DNA from: Ophthalmolycus amberensis
Taxonomy: Eukaryota > Chordata > Actinopteri > Perciformes > Zoarcidae
Length of the DNA stretch: 64,000 nucleotides
Reading direction: 5' to 3'
Assembly: GCA_024529925.1 (NCBI GenBank)
Contig: JAFEUB010001189.1
Span: 295,001-359,000, forward strand
The notes below the pieces were generated by a model. That model did not search any database and was not told where the DNA came from. It saw only the letters and a list, made by a program, of their open reading frames with translations. Positions within the stretch are counted from its first letter, which is position 1. The number at the start of each line of letters is the position of its first letter. This document shows, one piece after another, positions 46,163-58,787 of this stretch. The position numbers and the translations under genes were made by a program.

Positions 46163-46850
46163 CGGACGTTTTTCAACCTTTTGCAACTTAAGGCCCACTT
46201 CTGATTGTTAAAATCATTGAAAAAACGCACTACATGACAAAAATAGGAGAAACAATAAACGTGGAATATGCGTTATTCCACTGTCAGTTGTAATGACCAA
46301 ATACATATTCTGCTTACCCTCGCCAATCGCTGCTGGCCATTATGAATCAAAATAGAAGGTTCATATTTCCTCATGCTTTGGAGCATTTAATTATGCAGGG
46401 TTGGCTCCCACATCACTTTGTCGTTTCAAAAACTGAATCATTGTTTGTATTTCTCGAAACCATTTACGTCTTTGGTGGCGCTAAGCCCAGAATGCAGCAT
46501 TGGTGCCCCTGCAGAATAAATAGCAGGCGGGGAGGAGAATGCCAGCGGAAGTAAACGCTTATAGCTTATTTACCCAGTCTACAACAAGTCTACATCAGAT
46601 GAGTCATACCAACCTTTTGATGTGTTACGATTGCCTTAGTGATATTTAAATGCAACTGGTCATTGAAATTCATCAATAATCTTTTATTGATGTGAATTCT
46701 TGAGTACATTTCGATTAAAAATCAATGTACAAATTAAATTAGAAAAACGAATATTTCTTTAATTTAATCAAATCATTTGGCAGTACCTCCGCGACCCACT
46801 AGATGAGGCTCACCAGTGGGCACCGGCCCAGAGGTTGAGAATAGCTGATG
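46163..46850. mobile_element. Possible non-autonomous hAT-like element
   Basis: The left end, tttttcaaccttttgcaact leading to aaggcccact, resembles the reverse complement of the right end (attctcaacctctgggccgg leading to tgcccact), so the ends form imperfect inverted repeats. The interior is AT-rich and non-coding. Such caacct-type ends are familiar from hAT-derived non-autonomous elements. Target duplications were not clear. Confidence 0.42.
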
Positions 46851-47721
46851 AAGAACATATGTTTTGTGTTATGATGTGTGTGCGTTTCGTTTTTTTTATA
46901 TCGATCAACAGCACCACTCCAGGGGAGACATTTACTTTGCTGAGAGTCTAGTGAATAAATACTGTATTGACGTGTCCAGTGTCCATTATCACCACATTTT
47001 TCAAGAAATAGAGATCTTTCCTGTCAAAATGTCCCAGAATGCAGAGCTTTATTGAAGACAGTGTGGGCTTTGTTGTGTTGTGCTTTACGAAGGATATGCT
47101 CTCCTGGTACTTTGATATATGGCCTTGCCAGTAACGGACACATTCTATCTTCTTTTCTTGGTGTTGAATCGGTGATAGAAGATGGGCCTAAATCAGTGTG
47201 ACTGGTCATGTAACACCTGACTTTTCTCTTCTTTATTGTTGTACATCCTGGCCTTTCAAAAATCTTTGTGCCCAGATTACACTGTAACTCTGTTTTGGGA
47301 CAGTGTAAATCCCTGGGATTTTTACATTTGCTCATCCACAACCCATTCCGTCCTTTCCTACCACACACACAGCTCTTGGGATTAAACAGAAGGGGGCAGG
47401 GAGTCTGCTGGGAGCTGGCTCTTTCAGCTTTTCGCTTCGAGGATGATGGTCAGCGGCCGTTATGTAAGCCAAGTGGATTTCAAATGCGTAGTTGAGCCGT
47501 CCTCCCCTGTGATGAATGATGGCTTTGTCTGTGTTCCACTAACCGGGTTGCGTGCAGTGCAACACACATGCAAGCAGTGACGTACAGTAGGCTATACAGT
47601 CCCTGCCTCTTGTGCACTGCAGAAGGACACTGGTGCCTTCCAACTTATATACGTATATGTTAACCTCGAAATGTGTTTGTAGAGAGAACCTTATAGCTTC
47701 AGTGTTGAAGTATAGGGATGA

Positions 47722-47735
47722 TGGGGGGGGGGGGG
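47722..47735. repeat. Poly-G run
   Basis: Homopolymer of about 13 G within gatgggggggg...tgcc. Potential sequencing or assembly trouble spot. Confidence 0.8.
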
Positions 47736-47761
47736 TGCCTAACATAAAGCCTTATCATACT

Positions 47762-47905
47762 TAGAGATGTTCCGATGCCATTTTCTGCATCCTGATTACG
47801 ATTTAAAATACCTAAACCTGCATATAGACCGATACAGAGTATCGATCCGCTACCAAGATGTATCCTTGAAACAGGTTGCAGTTTTGCGGATACATCTTAT
47901 AACTC
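47762..47905 (+). mobile_element. Fish short interspersed repeat with gatacag/cgatac words
   Basis: Contains tagagatgttccgatgccat, tgattacgattt, accgatacagagtatcgatc and cgctaccaag. I recall the series ttccgat...cgatacc...gagtatcgatcc from an abundant fish DNA element. It has no coding capacity. Boundaries are approximate. Confidence 0.45.
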
Positions 47906-48141
47906 TAATCATATTCATTTGTGCTGTCCATTTAGGATACAATTACATTACTCAGGCAGATTTTGTAGGAGCTGTCATAGTTGATCCTTGGCATAAATAT
48001 ATATCTACAAGATTTAAAAATGTAAAGGCATTCATGTTCTGAACAAACTGGTTTTGGCAAAAATAACTTTTTAAGGTCACACAGTTGCCAGTTTGTTGGG
48101 TACACCAAGACTAATTCAACAACTCTGCAATGCATTCTACT

Positions 48142-48449
48142 TTAAAGGGCCAGTGTGTAGCGTTTAGGGGGATATATTGGCAGAAATGGAATATAATATT
48201 TTTCTTTAGTGTATAATCACCTCAAAATAGGATTTGTTGTGATCCATTACCTTAGAATGACCCGTTTATATCTTCATAGGGAGCAGATTGAATGAAAAAA
48301 AAAAGAAGAAAAACGCTGGCCCTAGATTGGGCCAATTTCCTTTCCTCTTGGCCCTCGTAGTTCTCCACACACGGGAGAAGTTTCAGTTGGTTGCCACTTA
48401 CAAGCTCACTGCTAGATGCCACCAAATCCTATACAATGGCCCGTTAATG
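48142..48449. mobile_element. TTAA-flanked MITE
   Basis: Left end ttaaagggccagtgtgtagc; right end, read inward on the other strand, ttaacgggccattgtatagg followed by atttgg. The two ends are inverted repeats of about 20 bp with TTAA at both outer edges. Inside are agatataaacggg-type (minus strand) and ggagaagtttcagttgg landmarks of a common teleost MITE. It is about 300 bp with no coding capacity. A TTAA target would suit piggyBac-type mobilisation, but the termini do not show the usual CCY start, so the superfamily stays open. Confidence 0.65.
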
Positions 48450-49250
48450 AGTGTTATAATGTTCCGTTTTGGTTGAAATTGTTGAAGAGAGATGCTGATT
48501 CAACGTTTGGTTGAATTGTATTGCTTTATTCTACTTTTGAAAATTTTGTCTCCAACCATTTATAGTCAAATTAGAATAAATACTAGAAACACCTCTGCTG
48601 TATCAAGCTACATTAGTTTGAATGGACATTTGGTTATGTCATTTACAACTTGGATCTTTTTTTCATCGGTAACAATAACATCGGAGCAACAACCATCACA
48701 GTTTAGAGACTCACTTCCTTGTTTAACTTTAATCTACTTCACTTGCTGTAATTGCTCACATGCACTTTTTCTTCTTCTGCTACTTCATCTTACGGTTCGT
48801 GTTCCTTGAACTTCACTTTAGAAAGGCTGTCTGCCGAGATATCAGAAATTGCTTCAGGGAGTACATTGTTATGATAATATTAGGTAAGATGGTTAAAACT
48901 ATGAAAAATGACCAAAGTTATGCATTTACAGGATTGCAATAAACTTGCATTTGGGAGAAAATTGGACACAGGACTAAAGCACGATAAATATCGCATTTAT
49001 TTTGCATTAGAACGATACCTGCATATCCATGCATACAGTATAATGAGCTCACAAGGTGGCAGAGAAAGAGAGACAGAGAGAGAGACTCAAATATATATAT
49101 TCCACTTAATGTATTGCAGGGTATAATAATACAGCAGCAACCCACATTGCTTACACTCAATTAGTGTTACAGTGTCACAAATGAGAATATTAAAATTGGT
49201 TAAATTTATAGACTTCTGGTTATGTTTTTAACCATCTTTTGTAGATTTTT
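48450..49250. other. Intergenic region downstream of mtnr1a
   Basis: AT-rich, no recognised gene. A GA-rich simple stretch occurs at 49057-49086. Confidence 0.4.
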
Positions 49251-49254
49251 TTTT

Positions 49255-49260
49255 TTTATT
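49255..49260 (-). terminator. Candidate polyadenylation signal for mtnr1a
   Basis: TTTATT on the plus strand reads AATAAA on the minus strand, about 370 bp after the mtnr1a stop codon. It lies next to a T-run (A-run on the minus strand). Use of this site is inferred only from position. Confidence 0.3.
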
Positions 49261-49626
49261 AGCCTGATAAAATGTTTTCATTTAACATAACATTTCATAC
49301 AAAATATATACTTATATAATGCATGATACTTTTATATCATCACTGTAAACATGAAAACAAAACGGACATCATATATTTACTGTACTACACGTACTGCAGA
49401 GTCAAACAGGAGTGCTTGATAAAAGACAAAGATAATATGCACCCCTGCTGTTACTGATTGTTCGGAGGTCAGATAGCACCATATGACTAAGCTCAGAGGA
49501 TAGAAGCTGTGTTATATTCATATTTGGTATTTTTCTCAACTTTTCTCTTTTTTCGTTTTGTTTTTTCCGCTCAGTCACTGCATATCTTTTCACGTTTGCT
49601 TCCTTTTTTTTCCTCGGAGTTCTGGA

Positions 49627-50495
49627 TCAGACAGAGTCCACCTTGACCTGGTTGTTGTTGGTGATGAGTGGTGACGGTTTGCTCTTGAGCCTCTCCACTG
49701 CATCGTTCGAGCTGTCCTGGAAGAAGATGCGTGCCGTGCACACTGACACTACAATGCGTTTGTACTCACGCCGGAAGTTCTGGTTCAGCACACCATACAC
49801 AATGGCATTAAGGCAGCTGTTGAAGTAGGCCATGAAGTAGCTGGCCACGAATAACCACTCGGGGATGAGGGGAACCACCACCTCTGGTTTGATCGCTACG
49901 GCCAGGCCGATGAAGTTGAGCGGAGCCCAGCAAACGGCGAAAAGCACAAACACCACGAACATGGTGACAAAGTTTCTGACGTCGTGCTGCGTCAGCTTGG
50001 GCCGGTTGTCTGGCTTGACCCGTCTCCGCACCTGTATGACCAGTATCCAAATGCGCAGGTAGCAGTATGTGACAATCATGATGGGTAAAATGAAGTGAAA
50101 GAAAACCACTGCGATGGTGTACGCTGAGCTGGCTGACTGCTCAAATGTGCAGGAGTAAACCCGTGGGTCATACTGGAGTGAACCCACGAACAGGTTGGGC
50201 ACGATGGCGACCACAGTCAGCGCCCAGATTAGCATCACATAGCAGACAGAGTTTTTGTCACTGTACAGTTTGTCATACTTGAGGCTGTGGCAGATGTAAC
50301 AGTATCTGTTGATGGCAATGCCGGTGATGTTGAAGATGGAGCCGATGACGCTGACGCCCATGAGGAAGCCACTGATCTGGCAGTGGACGTAACCCAGGTT
50401 CCAGCCATTGTGAAAGATGGAGGTGAGGACCAGAGGGTACGGGTAGATGGCCACCACAAGATCTGCCACTGCCAGGCTCACCACAAAGATGTTCC
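49627..50495 (-). CDS. mtnr1a: Melatonin receptor type 1A, exon 2 (TM2 to C-terminus)
   Basis: Minus-strand exon starting after acceptor ttttgcctctag (phase 1) with GNIFVVSLAVADLVVAIYPY and ending KVDSV-stop: 288 complete codons. It encodes a Gi-coupled melatonin receptor of the plasma membrane from TM2 to the tail. Visible features: NRYCYICHS at the end of TM3 (NRY in place of DRY), the extracellular disulphide cysteines HCQISGF and YSCTFEQS, the TM5 histidine in FFHFILPIM, CWAPLNFIG in TM6, NAIVY in TM7 in place of NPxxY, and CTARIFFQDSSN in the tail. The end NNNQVKVDSV closely matches vertebrate MT1 and is a PDZ-ligand-like terminus. Vertebrate melatonin receptors have one intron in the first cytoplasmic loop, exactly where this exon starts. 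Exon 1 (N-terminus and TM1) is not in view; paralogue assignment within teleosts is not decided. Confidence 0.96.
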
Positions 50496-51658
50496 CTAGA
50501 GGCAAAACACACACCCACAGGAGAGACAAAGGAGGACACATGAGCCATTGACAACAGAAGCACAGCAGATTGGCCACCCAAATTCACAAAACAAAGAGAG
50601 AGCGAGAGCGATGTACCGAGAGAGAGTGCCAACTTATTCATTCAGAAACATTTTGGAATGATCTGCCTGAATGAAAAATGTGCAGTATTTAGCTTAGCAT
50701 ATAGTAGAAAAAGAGGATATAGTAGAAAAACATTCATGTAAAAAAACAGCAGCTGTAATGCCACACAGGTGTTTTCTGATGGGGCAATTTCAAGCTTGGG
50801 TAAAGGTTCACTGCCATACAAGCCAGAAACTCCTAATTTGGGAAATGGAGTGGAGTGGTAATTGCATTATCACGGAGCAATAACTCGGACAAATGTGAAA
50901 CCATCACACTGACGATGTTCCATGTGGTGATCAAAATTTTAGGTTCAAGGCTCCTCGTTTAAAAAATAAAAATAAAAAAAACGCAATGAGATTTGAAAGC
51001 AAAGTAAAAGCTGTCTGGCAGGAAGGACTGTCCTTTGGAAATCCATAAAAAAACGATGTAATGCTTTGGAAATGTCTGGCAGTAGTTTAAGTATACATGA
51101 TTTGTAAATATGCTGAAAAATGCAAATATACCAGCTCAATCCTTTCGAGACATCCATTTGTTTTTGTTCCTACTTCATTACATAAGCCACAGGGAAAGGG
51201 CCTCAAGGCTAGCGATTGAGAGGGAACGCAATCTAAATTTGTATTGTTTATGTATATGTGCGCCTGTGTGTATGCATAAACATATTTGGTAGTTTACCCC
51301 AGTGATTTGTGGAGTGTGAACTTGCATTCAATTGTCACCTGTAGATGTTGGTGAATAATGAAAGGGGAATAAAAATGAATAAAAGGGAGGGGGGTCCCTG
51401 TCACTAAATAATGCTTATGTCTAATTGCCAGCAAGGACATGATGTACAAGCCGACCACTAATCAAGGGCACACGAGTGTATTTGTTCTTCCAAAACTGAT
51501 TAGAAATTAGACTTAACTTGTCAGAGAACACACTGTTGCACACTGAGTGGTTGCAGTCAGCGGCTGTGATCCCCAACCTCTTTCAAATGAAATACACGAC
51601 ACGCACTAGAACAGGACAAAAGAGCAAATATCCTTTTACTCTCTGTGGAAACTGCCTC

Positions 51659-51705
<47 letters not shown>

Positions 51706-52900
51706 GCACTCACTGCTTTGTGTCTGCTGTTTCCCCTAATTATGCGAACCTCCGCATCGTTTCATTATTTACCATTGAGCGGCCTGTCATGAGGATGTCG
51801 GAGGAGCATAACATCTAGCCTCACAGCCATTTTCACAGCTGTCACTTGTATATTAGCGGAATGTGTTCTATGTATAGTCGTGAGTACCATATTATGAGGC
51901 CTAATGACAAGTCCAGATCCAGTTTGCCGATGTTAAACACCATGTCACGGACTGACAAGATGTGTTCACTGCATGTCAGATGGGAACTAAGCACATCGTA
52001 TATCTCTACAATCACTGCGGAGCAATTTCATTCCTGCGCTGACATTTGGTCTGTCAGTATCAGACACACTTGCCCAACCCGCAGGCAGAGCTGTCAGTCT
52101 CACCTGAGCATTAGAAGCACGTTATCTCCCGTAGAATATACCAACTATTCTACTGCCAGGGATCACGTGTGACTATTAATAGTGTCGTGCTTTTTTTTTA
52201 ATTATCTCTCATTCAGCTGACAAAAACAAGTAAATAGGTGTGCGTGCAGAGATGAAGGCTGGCTGCTGCAAGGGAATCTCTATGCATTCTGCCAAATGAG
52301 AATATATTTTCCATGTTCAGAGAAGATGTTGACACAACATGCAAACAGTCATCTTTACGGAGCTCCCTTTCCCTCCCTTGGCTATTCTTTACTCGAACAA
52401 CCCTGTTACCTGATTTTAAACTCAAGTCACTCAGTGTTAACCTTGACGAGGTCCTTTCTGGAAAAGCCTACAGGCAGCTGGCTCTTTTGACTGTCGGACT
52501 CTCGCCGTCACTGTCTCTGTCACTGTGACTAGACCTGTGTTTGACGCATCACTCTGAGCTTTCATTTGGCTTGAGGGGAGATATGGCCCGGTGCTGTGTC
52601 CCTTTTCCATTTCTGCAATCCCACATTTTCCCACCGTTTTAGGTACAAGTCTGAGCATTTTGACACACTCGCTGACAAGAACAAAACGGTATCCAGTGCA
52701 TTTGGACAGTCTCAAGCCAGCTCAACATGTCTCACAATGTATGGTGTTGCAGCATGATCTCTAAAATGGAATACGGTGATTATGTTTTGGGGATACTATC
52801 ACACAAAAATGTTTTTATCTTTGTATTTTGGACACACTGACAATAAAAGGCATCACATCCAAATGAGTTTGAACCACCCTAGTCAATCGTTAATTAATGT
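50496..52900 (-). other. Probable mtnr1a intron 1, no exon seen
   Basis: No frame resembling the melatonin receptor N-terminus or TM1 was found. Contains a GT microsatellite at 51661-51702. Otherwise it is AT-rich without recognised elements. Confidence 0.45.
51661..51702. repeat. (GT)n microsatellite
   Basis: Uninterrupted GT run of about 42 bp. Confidence 0.95.
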
Positions 52901-52929
52901 TGGCAGTGATGACACCTCTGAGTCTGTAG

Positions 52930-53945
52930 CAGCCTGGAGCATTTGAAGTATGGATTTTGTCCTATTTTTTTCAGAGCACAGTTTCTCCCATTCAGTCAAT
53001 CTGAAAGTGAAGTGTCTGTGAGCAGCTATACTGAGGTCTCTCCACAGATTTTCCGAAGGGATTCAAGACCTGGTTTTACTGGGTCATACCAGGACTGTCG
53101 CTTTCTTGTCCTGAAGCCACTGCAGTGATATGGAAGGGCTTTGATTTGATATGCAGCTTAGCGTAAGTGCAGTCAGGGGTGACTATTTTATTCCTAAATC
53201 TTCTGCTTCTACTTGTTCATTGACTACTTCCATCCAATCATTTACCGTAAGCTAGTAAAAGCTAGTTCTCTATTCACAAATTGTAAACATCCAAGAGGTC
53301 ACCCCATCTAGATTCATATCTTCCTCTCAAACAAGCTTAATACTTCACTCTGTATATCCACTCACTAATCAGTGTCCAATTATTTTCCCCAGAAAGCTGC
53401 TCCTGCACTTGCATCTCACAACATAAACACTGGCCAACAACTGATCTTTGTTTATAATTATATTAATAAAGACTTTGGGTTCATAAACATAGACTCTCTT
53501 GACTGTATATCCCTCATGTGGGAACACAAACTTTCACCATAACATAGGGCTTCCCATTTGGCTGCTTTTCTTCCTCCAACCTCACAAATCCTGTGTCCCT
53601 CTGCGCTGAAAAGAGCACCCACAGCATGAGACGGCCACCTTCACGCTTTACAGCAGGGGTGTTGTTCGACTTGTTGTTAGCTGTCTGTTTCCTCCAGACT
53701 GCTTTGGATTTACAACAAGAGTTACATTTTGTACCAGATGAATGTTTTGCTCTCGGGAGTTATGCCGTTTTCCAAGCAGGGAGGTCTTTCAGTACTTTGA
53801 TATGTCGCCAAGCATGTTTCTGCTCTGACAAAATGTGCCATCTCAGCAAACTGTAGTTCTGACAGTGGGCCTCAGGTTTTTTTGTGACCTCTCTGATTGA
53901 GGCTCTCATTGCCCAGTTGTTCAGTTTTGGGAGAAATATAAAATA
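52930..53945 (-). mobile_element. Degraded Tc1-like DNA transposon
   Basis: The plus strand shows, in order, reverse-complement remnants of a Tc1-like transposase region: gggattcaagacctggtttt and ccaggactgtcgctttcttg, then aagagcacccacagcatgag with cacgctttacagcaggggtg, and later gtgacctctctgattgaggc with tctcattgcccagttg. These correspond to landmarks I recall from a family of fish Tc1-like elements (the agagcaccc-cacagcatga block lies in the middle of the transposase gene). Stops and indels are everywhere and the inverted termini were not located, so the boundaries are approximate. It is a different family from the copy at 19.4-20.2 kb. Confidence 0.5.
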
Positions 53946-54867
53946 TATATTCGTCCTGTGATCACTCGTGTTAAATGCGTTTACACAGAAATGCTAAATG
54001 TATCGTTGGACGACAGTCTACTTTCCCGAAATCTCAACACAAACGCAGATATACTGTCTCTGAATTTTCTTATGCAAAAATGTGTATTCTAATTACTTAA
54101 CCTAGATCTATACTTTAACCGCACCAATAACCAAACTAAACTTTGTGTCTTAACTTATTTCCTGCAAAATATCCTTTGAAGACGTCCATTAACTGCTAAC
54201 TGTTGCAGGCTGTTACACTGATGCATGTGGAAGAAACACATTCTGATACTAATTTTACAGTAGGCAGACTGTTGGTATTCAATTTAATTTCAAATGTTCA
54301 GCATGTGGTATACAGGTTCCATGTGAGATATAATGTACATGTGCTGAAGGTTAGAAGCAGGTGGAGCAACCTGGACCCATACCCTTATGTCCCGACTGCA
54401 CTAATGAACCAGGCATTTCAATACCCACGCTCAAAAGTCCGGTTTAACTGGACACCTTTTCATGGGAAGTTACTGAGGACAGTGTGAAGGTGCCGATAAA
54501 GCATGGAAGGCGTGTTAGTACGCGGCCCATGGCAGAACATACTGCAGAACGCTCATTTTAATGTATGTTAATGTGAGAAAAACCACCCCAGGTTTATGAA
54601 TACATTTCAATTAGTCAGGAATATGTACATTTTAAGTGAAATGCATATCTCATATCATGAATTTGAATTCTAAATGGTCTGGTTTCATGCCAGTAGTAAA
54701 GACTGGTGCAAACTGAGCTATAAGACATGTGCATTTCCCTCACCTTCAAATGTACTTTCTTTCTTTCTTTCTTGTGTGCGAGTAATTGCAGAATTGCGGC
54801 AGTGTATGGTTGATTGCGTGCAGCGTAATGTCTCAGGGAGACATCGATTATTGTTTCAATGTATGTT

Positions 54868-54978
54868 TTAAATCTCCTTTACTTTTGCCTTTATGCTTTT
54901 AATGGTTTCATGTGAAGCACTTTGAATTACCTTGTTGTTGAAATGTGCTATACAAATAAACTTGCCTTGCCTTGCCTT
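54868..54978 (+). mobile_element. L2/CR1-type LINE 3' tail
   Basis: Near-identical to the 3' end at about 30140-30262: ttaatggtttcatgtgaagc, actttgaattaccttgttgt and tgtgctatacaaataaactt with a (cttgcc)n tail. Only the last ~110 bp of the element are present. Confidence 0.7.
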
Positions 54979-54999
54979 TCTTTGGTATATTCACACCCA

Positions 55000-56005
55000 G
55001 TGCTGAGATGGAAGAAGTGGCATAAAGAGATGGCAGTTCCAACCACATGAGGAAGCACAGGGTATTCATATTATGCTTTTATGCGGAAAGACTCTCCCTA
55101 AATCTCTACAACCATCAACAGAAAGCAATTTGGAAAGTGCCACGGCAAAGTGCGGTGTTGTTGCACATGGTGAAGTGTGGTTTTCCTGATTAAAGCAACT
55201 GCGATCAACGGACTACTGCAAAATAACTGTGAGTTTCAGTTCTCGTCTAAATGTATACCTGTTATTTTCGTGGTTAATGCGTGAAAGTCCTGAGACACAC
55301 CACAGAGGTCACACAGTGAAAAATATGTAGACAATTCAGAACTCACACCTTTTCCTTCCTCTTTTGTTTTACTAATTGTTATTTTAGCCTACGAGAGAGA
55401 GAGAGAGCGAGAGAGAGAGAGAGAGAGAGCAATTGAATGTGACAGTTTGTATTTGGAAAAAATATATATATATATATATATATATATCAATATTATGCAC
55501 CAAAAACTTGACACATAGATGAAGAAAAAAATCAAAGATATAATCAATCTTTGATTGTAGGATTCAAAAATACATGCTGAGAGGTTGCTGTTTTTATATC
55601 TCCTTTCCTAACTCCTTTCCTAATCTACACTTTTACTGCCACTTAAACTGCCCGAAGTGGCACACGTGCCAAGAATCGGATCGGGAGAGCTGAATCTTTT
55701 ATGCCAGAACCAATGAATAACGAAATTCCCTTCAGAGCTAGCCACTGTGCTCACCGAAGAGCCTGATGAGTCTAGAACCGCAGGGGTAGAAGTTAAAAAA
55801 ATCCAGAGAAAGTAAATTTAGTACGTTAGTTGTCAACCGATTCAGTAACTGTGTAAAGTGGAATATCACAGAGAAGACATTAGGACACATTTAGGACAGT
55901 AGACGGTCCACAAACGCAGGCATAAGCTCTTTATCATGTTAGATAACCAACAAATGAAAATTAAAACGTAGAAGAAACAAAAGCGTAAAGTACATGGACC
56001 TGAAG
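55000..56005. other. Non-coding, simple repeats only
   Basis: A GA microsatellite lies at 55393-55429 and a TA microsatellite at 55462-55487. No gene recognised. Confidence 0.5.
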
Positions 56006-56010
56006 AGCGG

Positions 56011-56290
56011 GAGGTTCTAACATTTGACGTGAGTCACTCAAGGGGTGAATGTGGGAGGAAAATGTATTTGTGCCTTTGAAATATATTTGTGTAAAATCAA
56101 TCATATCCATAATTTGAAATGTATGTATATTCACATTCATACTGTGATATTGGCCTGTATCATTGTCATATGTTATTCATGTCACTGAGACAGGGAGTCT
56201 GGTATAGCGGCCTTGGAGCCCGGGTGAAGATAGAGGGGGGGGGGTGACGTAGATAAACAAGTAGGGCACGATTTCTAACGCAGGGGAAGA
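56011..56290 (+). repeat. Three-copy local repeat, copy 2
   Basis: Begins gaggttctaacatt, contains gtgagtcactcaaggggtg, the aaatatatttgtgtaaaatc segment, cactgagacagggagtctgg and gcggccttggagcccgggtg, then a G-run, and ends gtagggcacgatttctaacg followed by cagggg. Copy 3 (58321-58787) is the same sequence in reverse orientation with both ends conserved, so this pair defines the full unit of roughly 280 bp. Confidence 0.82.
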
Positions 56291-58320
56291 ACGTGAGCCG
56301 GTTGCAGTGATGGGCAGCGAGAGGCGGAATCAGGAGAAGACGAGTGGGGAAGGAGACTACGGTTAATCAAAAAACCCTCTGTTATGACTTGGCCGACGTA
56401 CACAGTGTAACTTGGCTGAAGGTTCAGAGGAGGAGGAGGACATCTCCGAGGGGGGGAGGGGGGATTTAGGGTAGAATGGAGGTATAAAATAATGTACAAT
56501 GCTATTTTGAAGTGAGTTGACTCCGGACAGCTCGGTTTACTTGTATACTTTGTGATGCAAATTAATCTGCGTGAACTGAAGAAAACCCAATCTCTCTTGT
56601 GTTCGGTGGGTGTTCGTTACTGAGTTCCTAATAGTGAGATCATGTGGTGTCTCACCACGACTCAGATAGATAACAGTTACTGAGAGTTTTACCTTAAGTC
56701 ATGAAGTCAAAGAAGCTGATCCACAACGGGGGAAAAAAACACAACACTAATAATGAAAGCTATTGTTTGAAATGAAGGTGGAACTGCACAAAAAGATGGA
56801 TGTTAACTTCTGGGCGAGCCATTGAGAATTGAATAGAGGCATGACCAGTCTTGACCAGGCAGAGAAAATCATTTCTGGGACCCCTTTAACTGCTATTACG
56901 AAAACTTGAAACAGACGTCAAGGAATTAACTGAAAGAGCCGAGATGGCCCCGTCAAGGTCTCGCCTTTCTAATCTGAGAATAACTCATCTGCCCGAAAAG
57001 GCAGCGGGAGATGACACCATGTGCCTTTTTAGAAAGCTGGCTACCTGAGGCTTCAGGGCTGGTCTTTGAGCCACACCTCTCCCCGCTGACAATAAAGAGT
57101 GCTCACCCCATCTCTGGCCCAACACAAACCGGCACCAACGCTCCACCAAAGAACCCTCTCAAATGTTTTAACTGCAGGGACACGATGCATGGTTACAAAG
57201 GCGGCCAAGGCAAAAAGTTAAGTTCTTCTTCAGAATAGACACGTGAGATTTGACCTGGACCTTTCCGCTGGAGTGCACAGGCAGCAGAAAGGCTTTGATG
57301 GAGTGAGACTGTGACTGCTGATTACGCACAGAGACGGACGCTTTAGCTTTGACACTTCGGCTCGTGTGGAGGAATTAAGTGAAAGTCTGGCTAATAACAC
57401 ATTAAAGATAGTGTTCACTTTTCCCTCATTGTGTTTGTTTGTTTGCTAGTGAGCAGCCGATCAAACTGCAGTCAGAAACATTCAAATCCTTGCTCGGTCT
57501 CCTACGTTGTTGTCTTGCTAGTTGAATTCACATGGGAGCCCTTGATTAATGGATCCAACTGCCAACACAGCATTTCTATTTTTGTGCCGGGCCAGGCTGC
57601 TCGGAGGAAACCTGACTGGTTAAGGGGAAAAACGAACGGGTGCCATAGGAGCGCCGATCATTTACGTTTCCTTTGTGCCTTATGCATGGTCCATGTTATA
57701 ACATGCGCTACTACATGGCAACTACAGTGGACAGATGTATGTCAATGTCTTGCTTTTCTGTTTAACATTATAGTAGACCCTTTAGAGATCAATAAAGCCT
57801 TTAAATTACTTCATGAGTAATTGTATAGCTCTGATGGCTGGCCCTCTTAATTAGATATCGATGTTGTTAAAACATCAAATAACCTCAGCAAACCCTTCTT
57901 TGAAATGCTTTTTTTTTTAAATGGGATTCTCCCCATCTATGTGTCCTATAAGTCTTCTAATTCAAGACACCAATAGATTTTGTAAATAGTTAGCTAGGAG
58001 GATAGAAAATGTAATTCCAAGTAGGGTTGAGCGACACCAAAATGGATTTATTAAGGGCTGAATATTTAATACCACTGGAAGGGGGCACCAGACACAGCAT
58101 TTCTTTACTTGTACCGGAAGAGGCCTGTGACGGGGTCAAGTGGCCTTATGTCTTTAGCCGATGTGGGTGGGTAAGTCTACTAATGTCTATTATCTAGTAG
58201 TCCTACTACTGAGATGTTTACAAAGAATAATATCTCAGTCCCGATCACAATATTTAGAGGCTGCCACCAAGGCTGCCCTCTATCTCCACTTTGATTTTTT
58301 TTAAATTAACCCCAGTCCTC

Positions 58321-58787
58321 CGTTCTTTCCCTGCATTAGAAACCGTGCCCTACTCGTGTATCTATGTCTTTCCCCCTCTATATTCACCCGGGCTCCAAGG
58401 CCGCCATACTAGACTCCCTGTCTCAGTGACGTCAATAACATATGAGGGGTGACTGTGGGGAAGTGGATAGCAGGGCTGTCCTTCAACCAGAGGATGGGCG
58501 GTTCGATCCCAGGCTCAGGCTCCACTAGTCGCATGTCGAGCAAGACACTTAACCCCAAAACCCTACGGTGTAGAATTGTGATAGAATCTGAATTCTAAGT
58601 CTGTGTAATGACTGTGATGTAATAAGACAATGATACAGTATGACTGTGAATATACATGGATACATTTCAAATTATGGATATGATTGATTTTACACAAATA
58701 TATTTCAAGACACAAATACATTTGTCTCCCACATTTCCCCCCTTGAGTGACTCACGTCACTCACACTAGAAAAATGTTAGAACCTCA
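58321..58787 (-). repeat. Three-copy local repeat, copy 3, inverted, with SINE inside
   Basis: Reverse complement of the unit at 56011-56290, with both outer segments conserved (58321-58360 and 58735-58787). An extra ~160 bp lies between caataacatatga and gacaatgatacag, exactly where copies 1 and 2 are continuous. That insertion is a tRNA-derived SINE. The copy itself lies within the decayed L1 element. Confidence 0.82.
58447..58608 (+). mobile_element. tRNA-derived SINE
   Basis: Starts ggtgactgtggggaagtgga (degenerate pol III A-box region) and has a perfect B box ggttcgatccc at 58500-58510. A cgcatgtcgagcaagacact segment follows, then taaccccaaaaccctacgg, known from fish SINEs as I recall. 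It is inserted in the local repeat copy 3. The 3' limit is approximate because the tail has decayed. Confidence 0.68.

Noticed and set aside
50235..50641. Minus- and plus-strand frames overlapping the receptor exon
   Set aside because: Out-of-frame shadows of mtnr1a exon 2.
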